Positions 42,115 through 49,941 of a DNA stretch of 64,000 bases are shown here, piece by piece. The stretch is from Neobacillus endophyticus (GTDB taxonomy: Bacteria; Bacillota; Bacilli; Bacillales; Cytobacillaceae), in contig NZ_JABRWH010000001.1 in NCBI RefSeq assembly GCF_013248975.1, positions 2,252,001-2,316,000 on the forward strand, given 5' to 3'. Below the pieces are notes generated by a model. That model did not search any database, was not told where the DNA came from, and worked only from the letters and a program-made list of their open reading frames with translations. How positions within the stretch are numbered: position 1 is the first letter of the stretch; every line of letters starts with the position of its first letter. A program made the translations under genes and the position numbers.

Positions 42115-42936
42115 CTAATCCTTACGAAACCGTCCCATTACTTCAAGTGTTTGAGTTATGTTGACAAACGCTCTTGGATCAATCTCGCGGATGGTATGTT
42201 TTGTTTCATTCAGCTCAAATTTAGTTATGACCGTTGTTAATACCTTTTTCGGTTTATGAGTATATACCCCTTCTGCATCAGTCATGGTAATACCGCGTGA
42301 ATGCAGCTTAATTAATGCTTCGCTTAATTCAGTGTATTTTTCCGTTACAATCGTTAACGTTAATTTATTTTGAGTCGTATAAACCATATCTACTGCGCGG
42401 CCCGCAACATAAATGGCGATTATCGTATAAAGGGTGATATTCCAGCCGAAAATAAGTCCGGAAATGCCGACAACTAACAAGTTCATACATGTATTTAGTA
42501 TGCCAACCTGCCAATTTTTCTTTTTAGCAAGTGTAAGGCTGATAATGTCTGTTCCTCCGGTCGAACCTCCAATCCTAATTAATATCCCGACTGCAACTCC
42601 ATAAATAGCCCCGCCAATGATAGAAGACAGTAGAATATCAGGACTAATCGCATGAATGGGAATGAATTTCATGCTTAAAGACATCACGGTAACAGCATAA
42701 ATCGTGAGTAACACAAATTTTCTTCCTAAGTAAACCAGCCCTAAAACAAATAAAGGGATGTTAAGGATGAAAATAACCGAGCCAGTATTAATATGTAAAA
42801 AGTGGTGAATAAAGAATGAAACGCCGGTGACTCCACCTGAGGTTAATTTATGGGGAATGAGGAAAGTATTAAAGGCAAACCCATAAAGAACCGCACATAA
42901 TCCAATAACAATAATTTGGAAAATCAATCGTAACAA
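42115..42936 (-). CDS. YitT-family membrane protein (DUF161 + DUF2179)
   Basis: The protein of about 273 residues has five to six transmembrane helices (DUF161 repeats: AFNTFLIPHKLTSGGVTGVSFFIHH and ILIRIGGSTGGTDIISLTLAKK) and a soluble C-terminal DUF2179 domain (LTIVTEKYTELSEALIKLHSRGITMTDAEGVYTHKPKKVLTTVITKFEL). I take a TTG start at 42936, 6 bases after GAGGTG; the only upstream ATG (42984) has no ribosome site. Function is unknown; several Bacillus paralogues exist. Confidence 0.85.
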   Translation of the reverse strand: MLRLIFQIIVIGLCAVLYGFAFNTFLIPHKLTSGGVTGVSFFIHHFLHINTGSVIFILNIPLFVLGLVYLGRKFVLLTIYAVTVMSLSMKFIPIHAISPDILLSSIIGGAIYGVAVGILIRIGGSTGGTDIISLTLAKKKNWQVGILNTCMNLLVVGISGLIFGWNITLYTIIAIYVAGRAVDMVYTTQNKLTLTIVTEKYTELSEALIKLHSRGITMTDAEGVYTHKPKKVLTTVITKFELNETKHTIREIDPRAFVNITQTLEVMGRFRKD

Positions 42937-43058
42937 GATCAACACCTCTGTCAAAGAAAAAATACATCTGCAATAAAATAACATTCTTAGTTTAAACGAA
43001 TCGACAGAGTTCTAATGATTGGAATTTCGAAAATTGTATAACTATTTTCTAGTGAAAA

Positions 43059-43081
43059 AAAACGCCCTTTCTGGACGTTTC
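43059..43081 (-). terminator. Terminator after the haemolysin III-type gene
   Basis: On the minus strand AACGTCC, loop AGAAA, GGGCGTT (one G-T pair), then TTTTTTT; it lies 6 bases past the stop. Confidence 0.7.
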
Positions 43082-43086
43082 CACTA

Positions 43087-43734
43087 TTAAATAACATATA
43101 GAAAAACACTTAAGAAGTGAGCAAAACTTCCAAGCAAAATGAATACATGGAATATTTCGTGAAATCCCCATTGCTTAAATTTTAAAAATTTAGGCTTTGT
43201 GCCATAAATCACGCCGCCAATGGTATAAAAGATGCCTCCAAGTACTAATAAGAATAATCCGCTGGGGTTTAAGCTGCTAGAAAGAGGCGGGAATACAAAT
43301 ACGACCATCCAGCCCATTGCAATATACAATGCAGTTGATATCCATCGCGGGCAATGAAACCAGACCATTTTAAAGACAATCCCACAAATTGCAACTCCGG
43401 CAATAATCGAAAAAAGAATCGCACCTGTTTTTCCGTTTAAACTAATAAAGCAAAATGGCGTATACGTCCCAGCAATCAAGACAAAGATCATGGAATGGTC
43501 AAGTCTTCTCAAGAAGGCGATCACTTTATCTCTGGCAATCACCATATGATAAGTGGCCGATGCAGAATATAGCAGAATCATGCTGATTCCAAAAATAATG
43601 ACTGCCGTAATAGTGAGCGGTGTGGGAGTGGTCATTGCAGCTTTAATTACCATTGCCAGCAGCCCGACAAATGATAAGATGGCACCAGCTAAATGGGTTA
43701 ATCCGTTAATGGGTTCCCGAATGTAAGTATTCAT
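43087..43734 (-). CDS. trhA: Haemolysin III / TrhA (PAQR-type) membrane protein
   Basis: The 215-residue protein has seven transmembrane helices of the progesterone-adiponectin-receptor/haemolysin III family. The start NGLTHLAGAILSFVG, the segment SASATYHM and HSMIFVLIAGTYTPF, and WGFHEIFHVFILLGSFAHFLSVF hold the conserved Ser, His and Asp/His metal-site residues. Members regulate membrane energetics or fatty acid homeostasis. GGAGG precedes the ATG. It is divergent from a DUF1836 gene, and the shared gap has an AACTAC/GTAGTT repeat array that could be an operator. Confidence 0.9.
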   Translation of the reverse strand: MNTYIREPINGLTHLAGAILSFVGLLAMVIKAAMTTPTPLTITAVIIFGISMILLYSASATYHMVIARDKVIAFLRRLDHSMIFVLIAGTYTPFCFISLNGKTGAILFSIIAGVAICGIVFKMVWFHCPRWISTALYIAMGWMVVFVFPPLSSSLNPSGLFLLVLGGIFYTIGGVIYGTKPKFLKFKQWGFHEIFHVFILLGSFAHFLSVFLYVI

Positions 43735-43748
43735 TTAAACTGCCTCCT

Positions 43749-43774
43749 AACTACTATGTAGTTTTGATAACTAC
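43749..43774. promoter_or_regulatory. Overlapping inverted repeats between trhA and the DUF1836 gene
   Basis: AACTAC (43749-43754), TAT, GTAGTT (43758-43763), 5 bp, AACTAC (43769-43774): three alternating half-sites right before the trhA ribosome site. A candidate operator, maybe for the DUF1836 protein. Confidence 0.5.
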
Positions 43775-43866
43775 ATACAATAATACAAGTATATTATCAT
43801 CTAGTCAATGAACATACGTTTCTGTATAATAAAAATGATATAGAAAAATTAAATGGGGTTTGATTT

Positions 43867-44445
43867 ATGGGAAAAATGAAGCAGCTGTTGGAGCAGTACG
43901 GTTTGGATGCAGCATTATCATTAGAGGAGATTCCAAAAATTGACCTCTATATGGATCAGGTCATCCAGTTGTTTGAAAATAAATTCGCTGATTCCAAAAG
44001 GAACGAAGAAGAAAAAGTTTTAACAAAAACGATGATCAATAACTATGCAAAAGGGAAGCTGATCTTCCCAATTCACAACAAAAAATATTCAAGGGAGCAT
44101 CTCATTTTAATCAGCCTAATCTATCAGCTAAAGGGAGCTTTGTCTATTAATGATATTAAAACTACTTTAGATGGATTAAATAAAAGAATTCTTAAAGAAG
44201 ATATTGATTTAGAAGCTTTTTACAACAGCTATTTAAATCTTACAGGGAAAAGCACAGAACAGTTTAAGGCAGAAATGGAGAGAAGAGAAAAGGAAGTTCG
44301 GAACGAAATTGAAAGCAATTCCTCCTATCTTGAGCAGGTAATGATGATCTCTTCTCTTGTTCATATGAGCAATTTATATCGGAAAATCGCCGAAAAGCTT
44401 GTTGACGAGATCATAGTTGAAAAGGAAGGAAAGCGCCAGAAGTAA
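43867..44445 (+). CDS. DUF1836-family protein (putative HTH regulator)
   Basis: The 192-residue protein has the DUF1836 pattern: LYMDQVIQLFENKFADSKRNEEEKVLTKTMINNYAKGKLIFPIHNKKYSREHLILISLIYQLKGALSINDIKTTL. In this family the N-terminal part resembles MerR/HTH proteins, and Bacillus YkrK is a known DNA-binding relative that controls the neighbouring htpX. By analogy this protein may regulate the divergent membrane gene trhA; this is inference. The C-terminal part is helical and charged. GGGG precedes the ATG region weakly. Confidence 0.82.
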   Translation: MGKMKQLLEQYGLDAALSLEEIPKIDLYMDQVIQLFENKFADSKRNEEEKVLTKTMINNYAKGKLIFPIHNKKYSREHLILISLIYQLKGALSINDIKTTLDGLNKRILKEDIDLEAFYNSYLNLTGKSTEQFKAEMERREKEVRNEIESNSSYLEQVMMISSLVHMSNLYRKIAEKLVDEIIVEKEGKRQK

Positions 44446-44557
44446 TCTTTTGGTGCTGTTTTGGATGCTCCAAAACAACATCTAGATAAAGGTTTCGAAA
44501 GTAATAAATCATTGTGAGAATGTTATAATTAATGAAAAAGGATTGGGGGAAATGGAT

Positions 44558-44884
44558 ATGAGTGAAAGGGCAGCAACTCCTCAGCCGCCATATTATGCGG
44601 TGATTTTTACATCTCAGCGTACGGAGGGGGATAATGGTTATGGTTCAATGGCAGAAAAGATGGTGGAACTGGCTTTTAAACAGAAGGGGTTTTTAGGAGT
44701 GGAAAGTGCTCGTGATCAAAACTTGGGAATTACTGTTTCATATTGGGACTCATTAGAAGCAATAAAAAACTGGAAAGAGAACGCAGTACATAAACTGGCA
44801 CAGGAAAAAGGGAAAACGGAATGGTATAAAAAGTATTCTGTGAGGATTTCTAAAGTAGAGAAAGCTTACACATTTGAAATGTAA
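44558..44884 (+). CDS. ABM-domain (antibiotic biosynthesis monooxygenase-like) protein
   Basis: The 108-residue protein has the dimeric ferredoxin-like ABM fold: YYAVIFTSQRTEGDNGYGSMAEKMVELAFKQKGFLGVESARDQNLGITVSYWDSLEAIKNWKENAVH. It resembles stand-alone YdhR/HmoA-like proteins rather than a pathway enzyme; the haem-site Asn/Trp pattern of HmoA is not clear. I prefer the ATG at 44558, 7-8 bases after GGGGGA. It is a single gene with its own terminator. Confidence 0.83.
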   Translation: MSERAATPQPPYYAVIFTSQRTEGDNGYGSMAEKMVELAFKQKGFLGVESARDQNLGITVSYWDSLEAIKNWKENAVHKLAQEKGKTEWYKKYSVRISKVEKAYTFEM

Positions 44885-44892
44885 CTATTAGG

Positions 44893-44924
44893 GTGATACT
44901 TCATAGGGAGTATCACTTTTTTCG
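44893..44924 (+). terminator. Terminator after the ABM gene
   Basis: GTGATACT (44893-44900) pairs with AGTATCAC (44909-44916), followed by TTTTTT. Confidence 0.85.
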
Positions 44925-45096
44925 TTATATGTTTACTAGAGTTTAGGTACAGAATTTAGATTAAAATGCATGCAAGGGAAAATCTAAAGAAACAAGAAAT
45001 GAATAAAATAATGAGATTGAGTTAGAAAATAAAAGAATTTCTGGGATTTATTCAAAAAAACAAGTGGATTTGATAATTTTTGGCAAAAAACTGCCG

Positions 45097-45125
45097 TTTA
45101 CTTGTTGGATGGCCGGGATTACAAT
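45097..45125 (+). promoter_or_regulatory. Promoter upstream of the c-di-AMP riboswitch
   Basis: TTTACT (45097-45102), 17 bp, TACAAT (45120-45125). Transcription would begin near 45132, about 20 bases before the aptamer. Confidence 0.55.
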
Positions 45126-45149
45126 TACTTCATAAATCAGCAATTAAAT

Positions 45150-45356
45150 ACATCGGCTTAATCCTGTGGAAACACGGGAGCGGAGGAACCAATTTTTTGG
45201 GGTTAATTCTGGAAACAGAAGGGATGAGATGCTCTTTCGCCATCCTACCCGTCAGCTAACTTCGTCGGCTAAAGCGAGGGAGGTCGAGACCGCCTATTTC
45301 AGAATGCTTATTTTGTTATGACCAAAAGCATTCTGAGGAAAAAAAGCAGGTCTTTT
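45150..45356 (+). promoter_or_regulatory. c-di-AMP (ydaO/yuaA) riboswitch with terminator
   Basis: The stretch carries the ydaO hallmarks in order: CGGCTTAATCCTG, ACGGGAGCGGAGGAACCAA, GGGGTTAATTCTGGAAAC, GGGATGAG, CCCGTCAGCTAACTTCGTCG, and TAAAGCGAGGGAGG closing P1. A terminator follows: CAGAATGCTT (45300-45309) with AAGCATTCTG (45326-45335) inside an outer AGACC/GGTCT stem, ending in TTTTTTT. In known cases c-di-AMP binding promotes termination. The genes controlled are the small membrane protein at 45413 and the SPFH protein at 45566. Confidence 0.92.
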
Positions 45357-45412
45357 TTTATTTCAAAAAGATTATTAGAGGTTTACCTTTTAGAAAAATT
45401 GGGGTGGTTAAT

Positions 45413-45565
45413 TTGTTTGAAATTGTTATCCAGCTTGTTGTAATTGCCGTATTGGCAGCCGCCATTGTGTTCTGCTTATCTTGGAAACTATTTTTTAAAA
45501 TTGGCAATAAAGCTGAAAAAGTGAAAGAGAAAATCAAAGAAGAAAATGATAGGGAGAATCGATAA
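45413..45565 (+). CDS. 50-residue membrane-anchored protein, first gene under the riboswitch
   Basis: A TTG start at 45413, 6 bases after GGGGTGG, opens a frame that ends one base before the ATG of the SPFH gene. The product MFEIVIQLVVIAVLAAAIVF then CLSWKLFFKIGNKAEKVKEK has one N-terminal transmembrane helix and a highly charged Lys/Glu cytoplasmic tail. I do not recognise a family. The tight abutment to the SPFH gene suggests the two are made together, perhaps as a membrane complex. Confidence 0.7.
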   Translation: MFEIVIQLVVIAVLAAAIVFCLSWKLFFKIGNKAEKVKEKIKEENDRENR

Positions 45566-46435
45566 ATGAAAATGGAAATGACGAAATTTAAACTGGGTGC
45601 AATCATTAGCGGAGTTGTATTGATCCTTATACTAGCTGCCGGATTTACCGGAATTTCATGGATTTCAGTGGGGAATGTCGGGATAGTGAAACATATGGAT
45701 GGGGAAGTATCAGAATTAAGCCAAGGAATTCACTGGGTCGGCTGGGGAGTGGCCGTACAGGAATATCCAACCTATATGCAGTCTCTCGTTCTTTCAGACA
45801 ATCCGAAAGAAGGCGGTAATGACAACCAGCAGTGGAGTGTTGGAACGAGTGATCAACAGGAGCTTCCGGTCAACACTTCCCTTACTTGGAAAATCAATAC
45901 GAAAAATGCCACCGCACTTTATCAAACTGTTGGGGGCAAGGATATCCAGTATATTTCTGATTCAATCGTCAAACCAACTATGAAAAATGTTGTGAATAAA
46001 ATTACCCACCAGTACACATGGAACGACATCAAAGGGGCAGGGCAAGCTGATGTAACGGTTAAAATCAATCAGGAATTGGCAAAAGAACTAGAGAAAGCAG
46101 GCATCAGCATCGGAACATTTGGTTTTACCCATGTTGGATCTCCGAAAGGAATGGAGCAGTCCCAACAGGCGTTAGCCACTGCTGAGCTCAATGTCAAAAA
46201 AGCGCAGGCAGAACAAGAGAAAGCCAAAATTGAAAACCAAACACGAATCCTAAATGCGCAAACGGATGCTCAAGCTGCAAAAATTAAAGCAGAGGGAGAA
46301 GCGGCTGCCAACCAATTACTTGCAAAATCTCTTACGACCGAACTTGTCGAATATAACAAAGTCCAAAAATGGAATGGGGTCAATCCGACAACTGTATTGG
46401 GAAATGGAGCGAACACGATGATTACTGTTAAATAA
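45566..46435 (+). CDS. SPFH/Band 7 (prohibitin-like) membrane protein
   Basis: The 289-residue protein has an N-terminal transmembrane helix (LGAIISGVVLILILAAGFTGISW) then an SPFH domain: GNVGIVKHMDGEVSELSQGIHWVGWG, ELPVNTSLTWKINTKNATALYQTVGG, VVNKITHQYTWNDI, ITIGT-like SIGTFGFTHVGSP. A helical coiled-coil follows, rich in Ala, Lys, Glu and Gln (ELNVKKAQAEQEKAKIENQTRILNAQTDAQAAKIKAEGEAAANQLL), the typical oligomerisation part. It is the second gene under a c-di-AMP riboswitch, linking a membrane scaffold to osmotic or wall stress signalling. Confidence 0.9.
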   Translation: MKMEMTKFKLGAIISGVVLILILAAGFTGISWISVGNVGIVKHMDGEVSELSQGIHWVGWGVAVQEYPTYMQSLVLSDNPKEGGNDNQQWSVGTSDQQELPVNTSLTWKINTKNATALYQTVGGKDIQYISDSIVKPTMKNVVNKITHQYTWNDIKGAGQADVTVKINQELAKELEKAGISIGTFGFTHVGSPKGMEQSQQALATAELNVKKAQAEQEKAKIENQTRILNAQTDAQAAKIKAEGEAAANQLLAKSLTTELVEYNKVQKWNGVNPTTVLGNGANTMITVK

Positions 46436-46489
46436 AAATATAAAGAAATCCAATATAACAAAAATGCAAAATAGTATATGAAATTACAG

Positions 46490-46522
46490 ACCTACCATCA
46501 TTATATGGTAGGTTTATTTTTT
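46490..46522 (+). terminator. Terminator after the SPFH gene
   Basis: ACCTACCAT (46490-46498) pairs with ATGGTAGGT (46505-46513), followed by TTATTTTTT. Confidence 0.85.
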
Positions 46523-46616
46523 AAAAATCAAAACTGCAGTGTAGGAAAAACAAGGATAATAAACTAAAAATTTACAAAAATATGTTAAAATGATAGAAAA
46601 CAGAGAGGTGCTAAAA

Positions 46617-46832
46617 ATGAGTGAAAGCAAAGAAACTCCGGAAAGAACAAGAGAAAAACTAAGACAAGAAGAATTAAAAAGAAATCCAACTGGAAATATG
46701 AATGATGCATTTAATAGGACTGAATCTGGAAACCTAGCTGATTTAGTTGGCAGTTTAGGTTGGAAAGGTTTTGGCATTCTAATCCTTGTGATTGTAATTG
46801 GTTTTGTTCTAGTGTCAAGGTTCTTTAAGTAA
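46617..46832 (+). CDS. DUF6366-like small membrane protein
   Basis: The 71-residue protein reads MSESKETPERTREKLRQEEL at the start, then NPTGNMNDAFNRTESGNLADLVGSLGWKG and one C-terminal transmembrane helix FGILILVIVIGFVLVSRFF. I associate the pattern with the Bacillus small-protein family DUF6366, function unknown. AGAGAGGTG precedes the ATG at 46617; a longer frame starting at 46590 lacks a ribosome site. Confidence 0.78.
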   Translation: MSESKETPERTREKLRQEELKRNPTGNMNDAFNRTESGNLADLVGSLGWKGFGILILVIVIGFVLVSRFFK

Positions 46833-47089
46833 GGAAACCTTATTTTGAGTTTTAGGGGGAGTTTTACCCAAAATAACTAAAAGAACCGCAGACTATTTCG
46901 CATAATCGGAATGGTTTATTATCATTGATAAAAAGCCGTTTTTAAGGTCTTTATGCAAAAAATCGCTTTGGTTTCAGTATTAGAAAAATAAGGTTCAATG
47001 ATTTATGTGTGCGATTTTATTGTCTAAACTTCCTATTAAAATATGCTATTATTCATTGTTTATTTTCGATAGTTTAGAGAATTCATAGG

Positions 47090-47269
47090 CGGAGAATTTC
47101 CGTCAATTGTATATAGAGGAAGCTTAAGAAGCAGATATAAGCGGAGATATTCCGATTAACTGTTCTAAATAAGAAAAATCCAAAGATTTGGGTAATATAA
47201 ACGGAAAAACCTCCTTTATTATTAAGGAAATATTGAGTATTTCCCTATTTAAACGGAATTTTACCGTTT
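47090..47269. repeat. Array of four spaced inverted repeats in a 560-bp gene-free gap
   Basis: CGGAGAATTTCCG (47090-47102), CGGAGATATTCCG (47142-47154), ACGGAAAAACCTCC (47201-47214) and AAACGGAATTTTACCGTTT (47251-47269) lie 52, 59 and 50 bp apart. Between the last two is GGAAATA/TATTTCC (47226-47244). The first two share an exact outer GGA/TCC core. No coding frame is seen in 46833-47394. They might be repeated operators, RNA hairpins of a leader, or decayed intergenic repeats. Confidence 0.55.
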
Positions 47270-47394
47270 ATTTTTCAAACACAAACGAATTTTATCAGGG
47301 AGTAAGTGTATTTGAACTTTTTCTGACACTTTGTATTGTTAGGATAATTTTCTAAGAGAGAATTATACTAACGAATGTTCGGAGGTGGGAATGA

Positions 47395-47715
47395 ATGAAT
47401 GGAAATCAAAGGGATTTTGAAGAAATTTATCAACAATATAAGGAGCAAAGTCAACAGCAGGCTCAAATCGAGGCAGTGCAGCAGCATGTAGATGGGAAAG
47501 AAGAAGTTGTTGCGGTGCGGAAAAACGATGAGGGTGACATCATTGCCTTTAAAACAAATACGGGAAGAGAGTTGGATTACCTAACTGCTTTGGATGAAGC
47601 AAAGTCAGGCAAGATCGCTCATATTGATGTCTTCCACAAATACGGCAGGGACATTATTCGCAGCGAGCCGGATGGCATAAAAGAAAATAACCTTGATCAA
47701 TTACCGGAGTTTTAA
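47395..47715 (+). CDS. DUF3892-family protein
   Basis: The 106-residue protein has a Gln-rich helical start (DFEEIYQQYKEQSQQQAQIEAVQQHVDGKEEV) and the DUF3892 domain VVAVRKNDEGDIIAFKTNTGRELDYLTALDEAKSGKIAHIDVFHKYGRDIIRSEPDG. The domain is common in Bacillus small proteins, function unknown. A GGAGGTG ribosome site precedes the ATG. It is preceded by the long inverted-repeat gap and followed by a GGTGTCAGGCACC-type terminator. Confidence 0.85.
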   Translation: MNGNQRDFEEIYQQYKEQSQQQAQIEAVQQHVDGKEEVVAVRKNDEGDIIAFKTNTGRELDYLTALDEAKSGKIAHIDVFHKYGRDIIRSEPDGIKENNLDQLPEF

Positions 47716-47716
47716 A

Positions 47717-47759
47717 AAAAAGTGTCAGGCACCAACATTGTTGGTGCCTGACACTTTTT
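47717..47759. terminator. GGTGTCAGGCACC-family repeat as terminator between DUF3892 and leuD
   Basis: AAAAAGTGTCAGGCACCAA (47717-47735) pairs perfectly with TTGGTGCCTGACACTTTTT (47741-47759). It terminates both convergent units and overlaps the leuD stop codon by two bases. Confidence 0.88.
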
Positions 47760-48342
47760 AATTATGAGCCAACTCGTATTGTTTGATTTTATCTTCGTAG
47801 TTCAAGGTTACGCCGATCTCGTCCCAGCCGTTTAATAACATTTCTTTAGGGTATGGGGCGATATCAAATTGAATTTTAAAGCCATCGTTGTCGTATACTG
47901 CTTGGTCCTCAAGGTTAACTGTTAAGCTGTAGCCTTCGGTTTCTGCCTTTTTCATGATCGTTTGGACCTGCTCTTCAGTCGCTTGAATGGCTAGGATCCC
48001 ATTTTTTACACAGTTGTTTTTAAAAATATCGGCATAGCTTGGAGCGATGATGACTTTAAATCCAAAATCTTGAACGGCCCACGGAGCATGCTCACGGGAG
48101 GAACCGCAGCCGAAGTTTTCACCTGCCACTAATATAGAAGCTCCTTTGTACTGCGGAGCATTCAACGAAAAATCTGGATTTGGATTTCCATCATCATCGA
48201 AACGCCAGTTGTAGAACAGAAACTGTCCAAAGCCGCTGCGTTCAATCCGCTTTAAAAATTGCTTCGGGATAATCTGATCAGTATCAATGTTTGCTCTGTT
48301 TATTGGACAAACAAGTCCTTGGTGAATACGTAACGGTTCCAT
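47758..48342 (-). CDS. leuD: 3-isopropylmalate dehydratase small subunit
   Basis: The 194-residue LeuD pairs with LeuC to isomerise 2-isopropylmalate to 3-isopropylmalate in leucine synthesis. INRANIDTDQIIPKQFLKRIERSGFGQFLF and GENFGCGSSREHAPWAVQDFGFKVIIAPSYADIF are the swivelling-domain signatures. AGGAGG lies inside the end of leuC. It is the last gene of the ilvB-leuD operon. Confidence 0.96.
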   Translation of the reverse strand: MEPLRIHQGLVCPINRANIDTDQIIPKQFLKRIERSGFGQFLFYNWRFDDDGNPNPDFSLNAPQYKGASILVAGENFGCGSSREHAPWAVQDFGFKVIIAPSYADIFKNNCVKNGILAIQATEEQVQTIMKKAETEGYSLTVNLEDQAVYDNDGFKIQFDIAPYPKEMLLNGWDEIGVTLNYEDKIKQYELAHN

Positions 48343-48345
48343 CGA

Positions 48346-49764
48346 TTACATTACCTCCTGTGCAGAAAACTTGCGGACATCAACAAAGTGGCCGGCAATT
48401 GCCGCTGCTGCAGCCATTTCCGGGCTGACAAGATGAGTGCGTGCTCCTTTGCCTTGACGGCCTTCAAAGTTACGGTTAGAAGTAGAAGCACAGCGTTCAC
48501 CGGATGGAATGATATCATCATTCATTCCTAAACACATACTGCAGCCGGCTTCACGCCATTCAAAGCCTGCTTCTTTAAACACTTGATCCAGTCCTTCTTT
48601 TTCAGCAGCAAGTTTGACACTAAACGAGCCTGGAACAACAATAGCAGTAACAGCTGGATTCACTTTCCGACCGCGAACCAAATCTGCTGCTTTACGCAGG
48701 TCGCTTAGCCGAGAGTTAGTGCAGGAACCGATAAACACATGATCGATGGTCACGCTCGATAGCGGCTGGCCTGCTTCCAACCCCATGTATTCAAGGGCGC
48801 GTTGGATTTCATCTTTTTCACTCGGTTTATCTGTATCATCAGGGCTCGGAACATTAGAGGTAACCGGGATACACATCCCAGGATTTGTTCCCCATGTTAC
48901 TTGCGGCTCCACTTCAGCAGCATCAATTTCTACAACTGTATCATAGGAAGCACCTTCGTCTGTAGCAAGAGCTTGCCAACGAGCAACCGCTTCTTCAAAT
49001 GCTTCTCCTTGTGGAACATATCTGCGGTCTTTTAAATAGGCAAAAGTAGTTTCATCTGGTGAAATCAGTCCAGCTCGTGCTCCACCTTCGATGGACATGT
49101 TACAGACTGTCATCCGTTCTTCCATTGACATCGCACGAATGGCTTCGCCGGTATATTCCACAACATAGCCGGTGCCAAACTTAACGCCAAATTTAGCAAT
49201 GATCGCTAAGATTAAGTCTTTTGCTGTAACGCCTGTCCCAAGCATGCCGTTCACTTTTACATTTAATGTTTTGGGTGGTGCCTGCCAAAGTGTCTGGGTT
49301 GCCATTACATGCTCTACTTCGCTTGTTCCGATACCAAATGCAAGGGCACCAAAGGCACCGTGAGTGGATGTATGGCTGTCACCGCAGACGATTGTTTTTC
49401 CTGGTTGGGTAAGACCAAGTTCAGGTCCGATTACGTGCACGATCCCGTTATCTGGATGGTGAATGTCTGCAAGGGTAATGCCAAATTCCTGGCAATTTTG
49501 CACGAGTGTATCAATTTGTTTTTTAGAAATAGGATCATTGATAACTAGACGCTGCCGGGTAGGAATATTATGATCCATTGTTGCATAGGTAAGATCGGGA
49601 CGACGGACCTTGCGCCCTGCCAAACGTAAGCCCTCAAATGCTTGAGGAGAAGTGACTTCATGAACAAGATGCAAGTCAATATAAAGTAAATCAGGTTTTC
49701 CTGCTTCTTGATGAACTACATGCTGTTCCCAAATTTTTTGAATGATCGTTTTTGGTGTTTGCAT
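48346..49764 (-). CDS. leuC: 3-isopropylmalate dehydratase large subunit
   Basis: The 472-residue LeuC carries the 4Fe-4S aconitase-type site: [15 protein letters not shown] with the first Cys, and [12 protein letters not shown] with the other two. [33 protein letters not shown] is a further signature. The ATG at 49764 follows AGGAAGG; a GTG 15 bases earlier is also in frame but less likely. Length equals Bacillus subtilis LeuC. It lies 3 bp before leuD and after a 177-bp gap from leuB that holds a hairpin. Confidence 0.96.
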   Translation of the reverse strand: MQTPKTIIQKIWEQHVVHQEAGKPDLLYIDLHLVHEVTSPQAFEGLRLAGRKVRRPDLTYATMDHNIPTRQRLVINDPISKKQIDTLVQNCQEFGITLADIHHPDNGIVHVIGPELGLTQPGKTIVCGDSHTSTHGAFGALAFGIGTSEVEHVMATQTLWQAPPKTLNVKVNGMLGTGVTAKDLILAIIAKFGVKFGTGYVVEYTGEAIRAMSMEERMTVCNMSIEGGARAGLISPDETTFAYLKDRRYVPQGEAFEEAVARWQALATDEGASYDTVVEIDAAEVEPQVTWGTNPGMCIPVTSNVPSPDDTDKPSEKDEIQRALEYMGLEAGQPLSSVTIDHVFIGSCTNSRLSDLRKAADLVRGRKVNPAVTAIVVPGSFSVKLAAEKEGLDQVFKEAGFEWREAGCSMCLGMNDDIIPSGERCASTSNRNFEGRQGKGARTHLVSPEMAAAAAIAGHFVDVRKFSAQEVM

Positions 49765-49817
49765 AGCTTCCTTCCTCACATCATAGATTTTTTATCGGTT
49801 TGTCCATATCATGGTGA

Positions 49818-49868
49818 ACCTTATTGATTTCGGCTCCAATCAACACTGTCGCAAAAAATCAATAAGGT
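49818..49868 (-). promoter_or_regulatory. Perfect inverted repeat in the leuB-leuC gap
   Basis: ACCTTATTGATTT (49818-49830) and its exact complement AAATCAATAAGGT (49856-49868) are 25 bp apart in the otherwise bare 177-bp gap. No U-run follows directly, so it may be an mRNA processing or stabilising hairpin rather than a full terminator; in Bacillus subtilis the ilv-leu mRNA is cleaved inside the operon. Confidence 0.55.
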
Positions 49869-49941
49869 CTAAATAGTTAGTTTTTAAAAAAATTATGGTA
49901 AACCGCCAAGTGAAGCACGATTTACCCCATAAAAATGTTTA

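Noticed and set aside
49742..49779. GTG start for leuC five codons before the ATG
   Set aside because: The ATG at 49764 has the better ribosome site and gives the usual family length.
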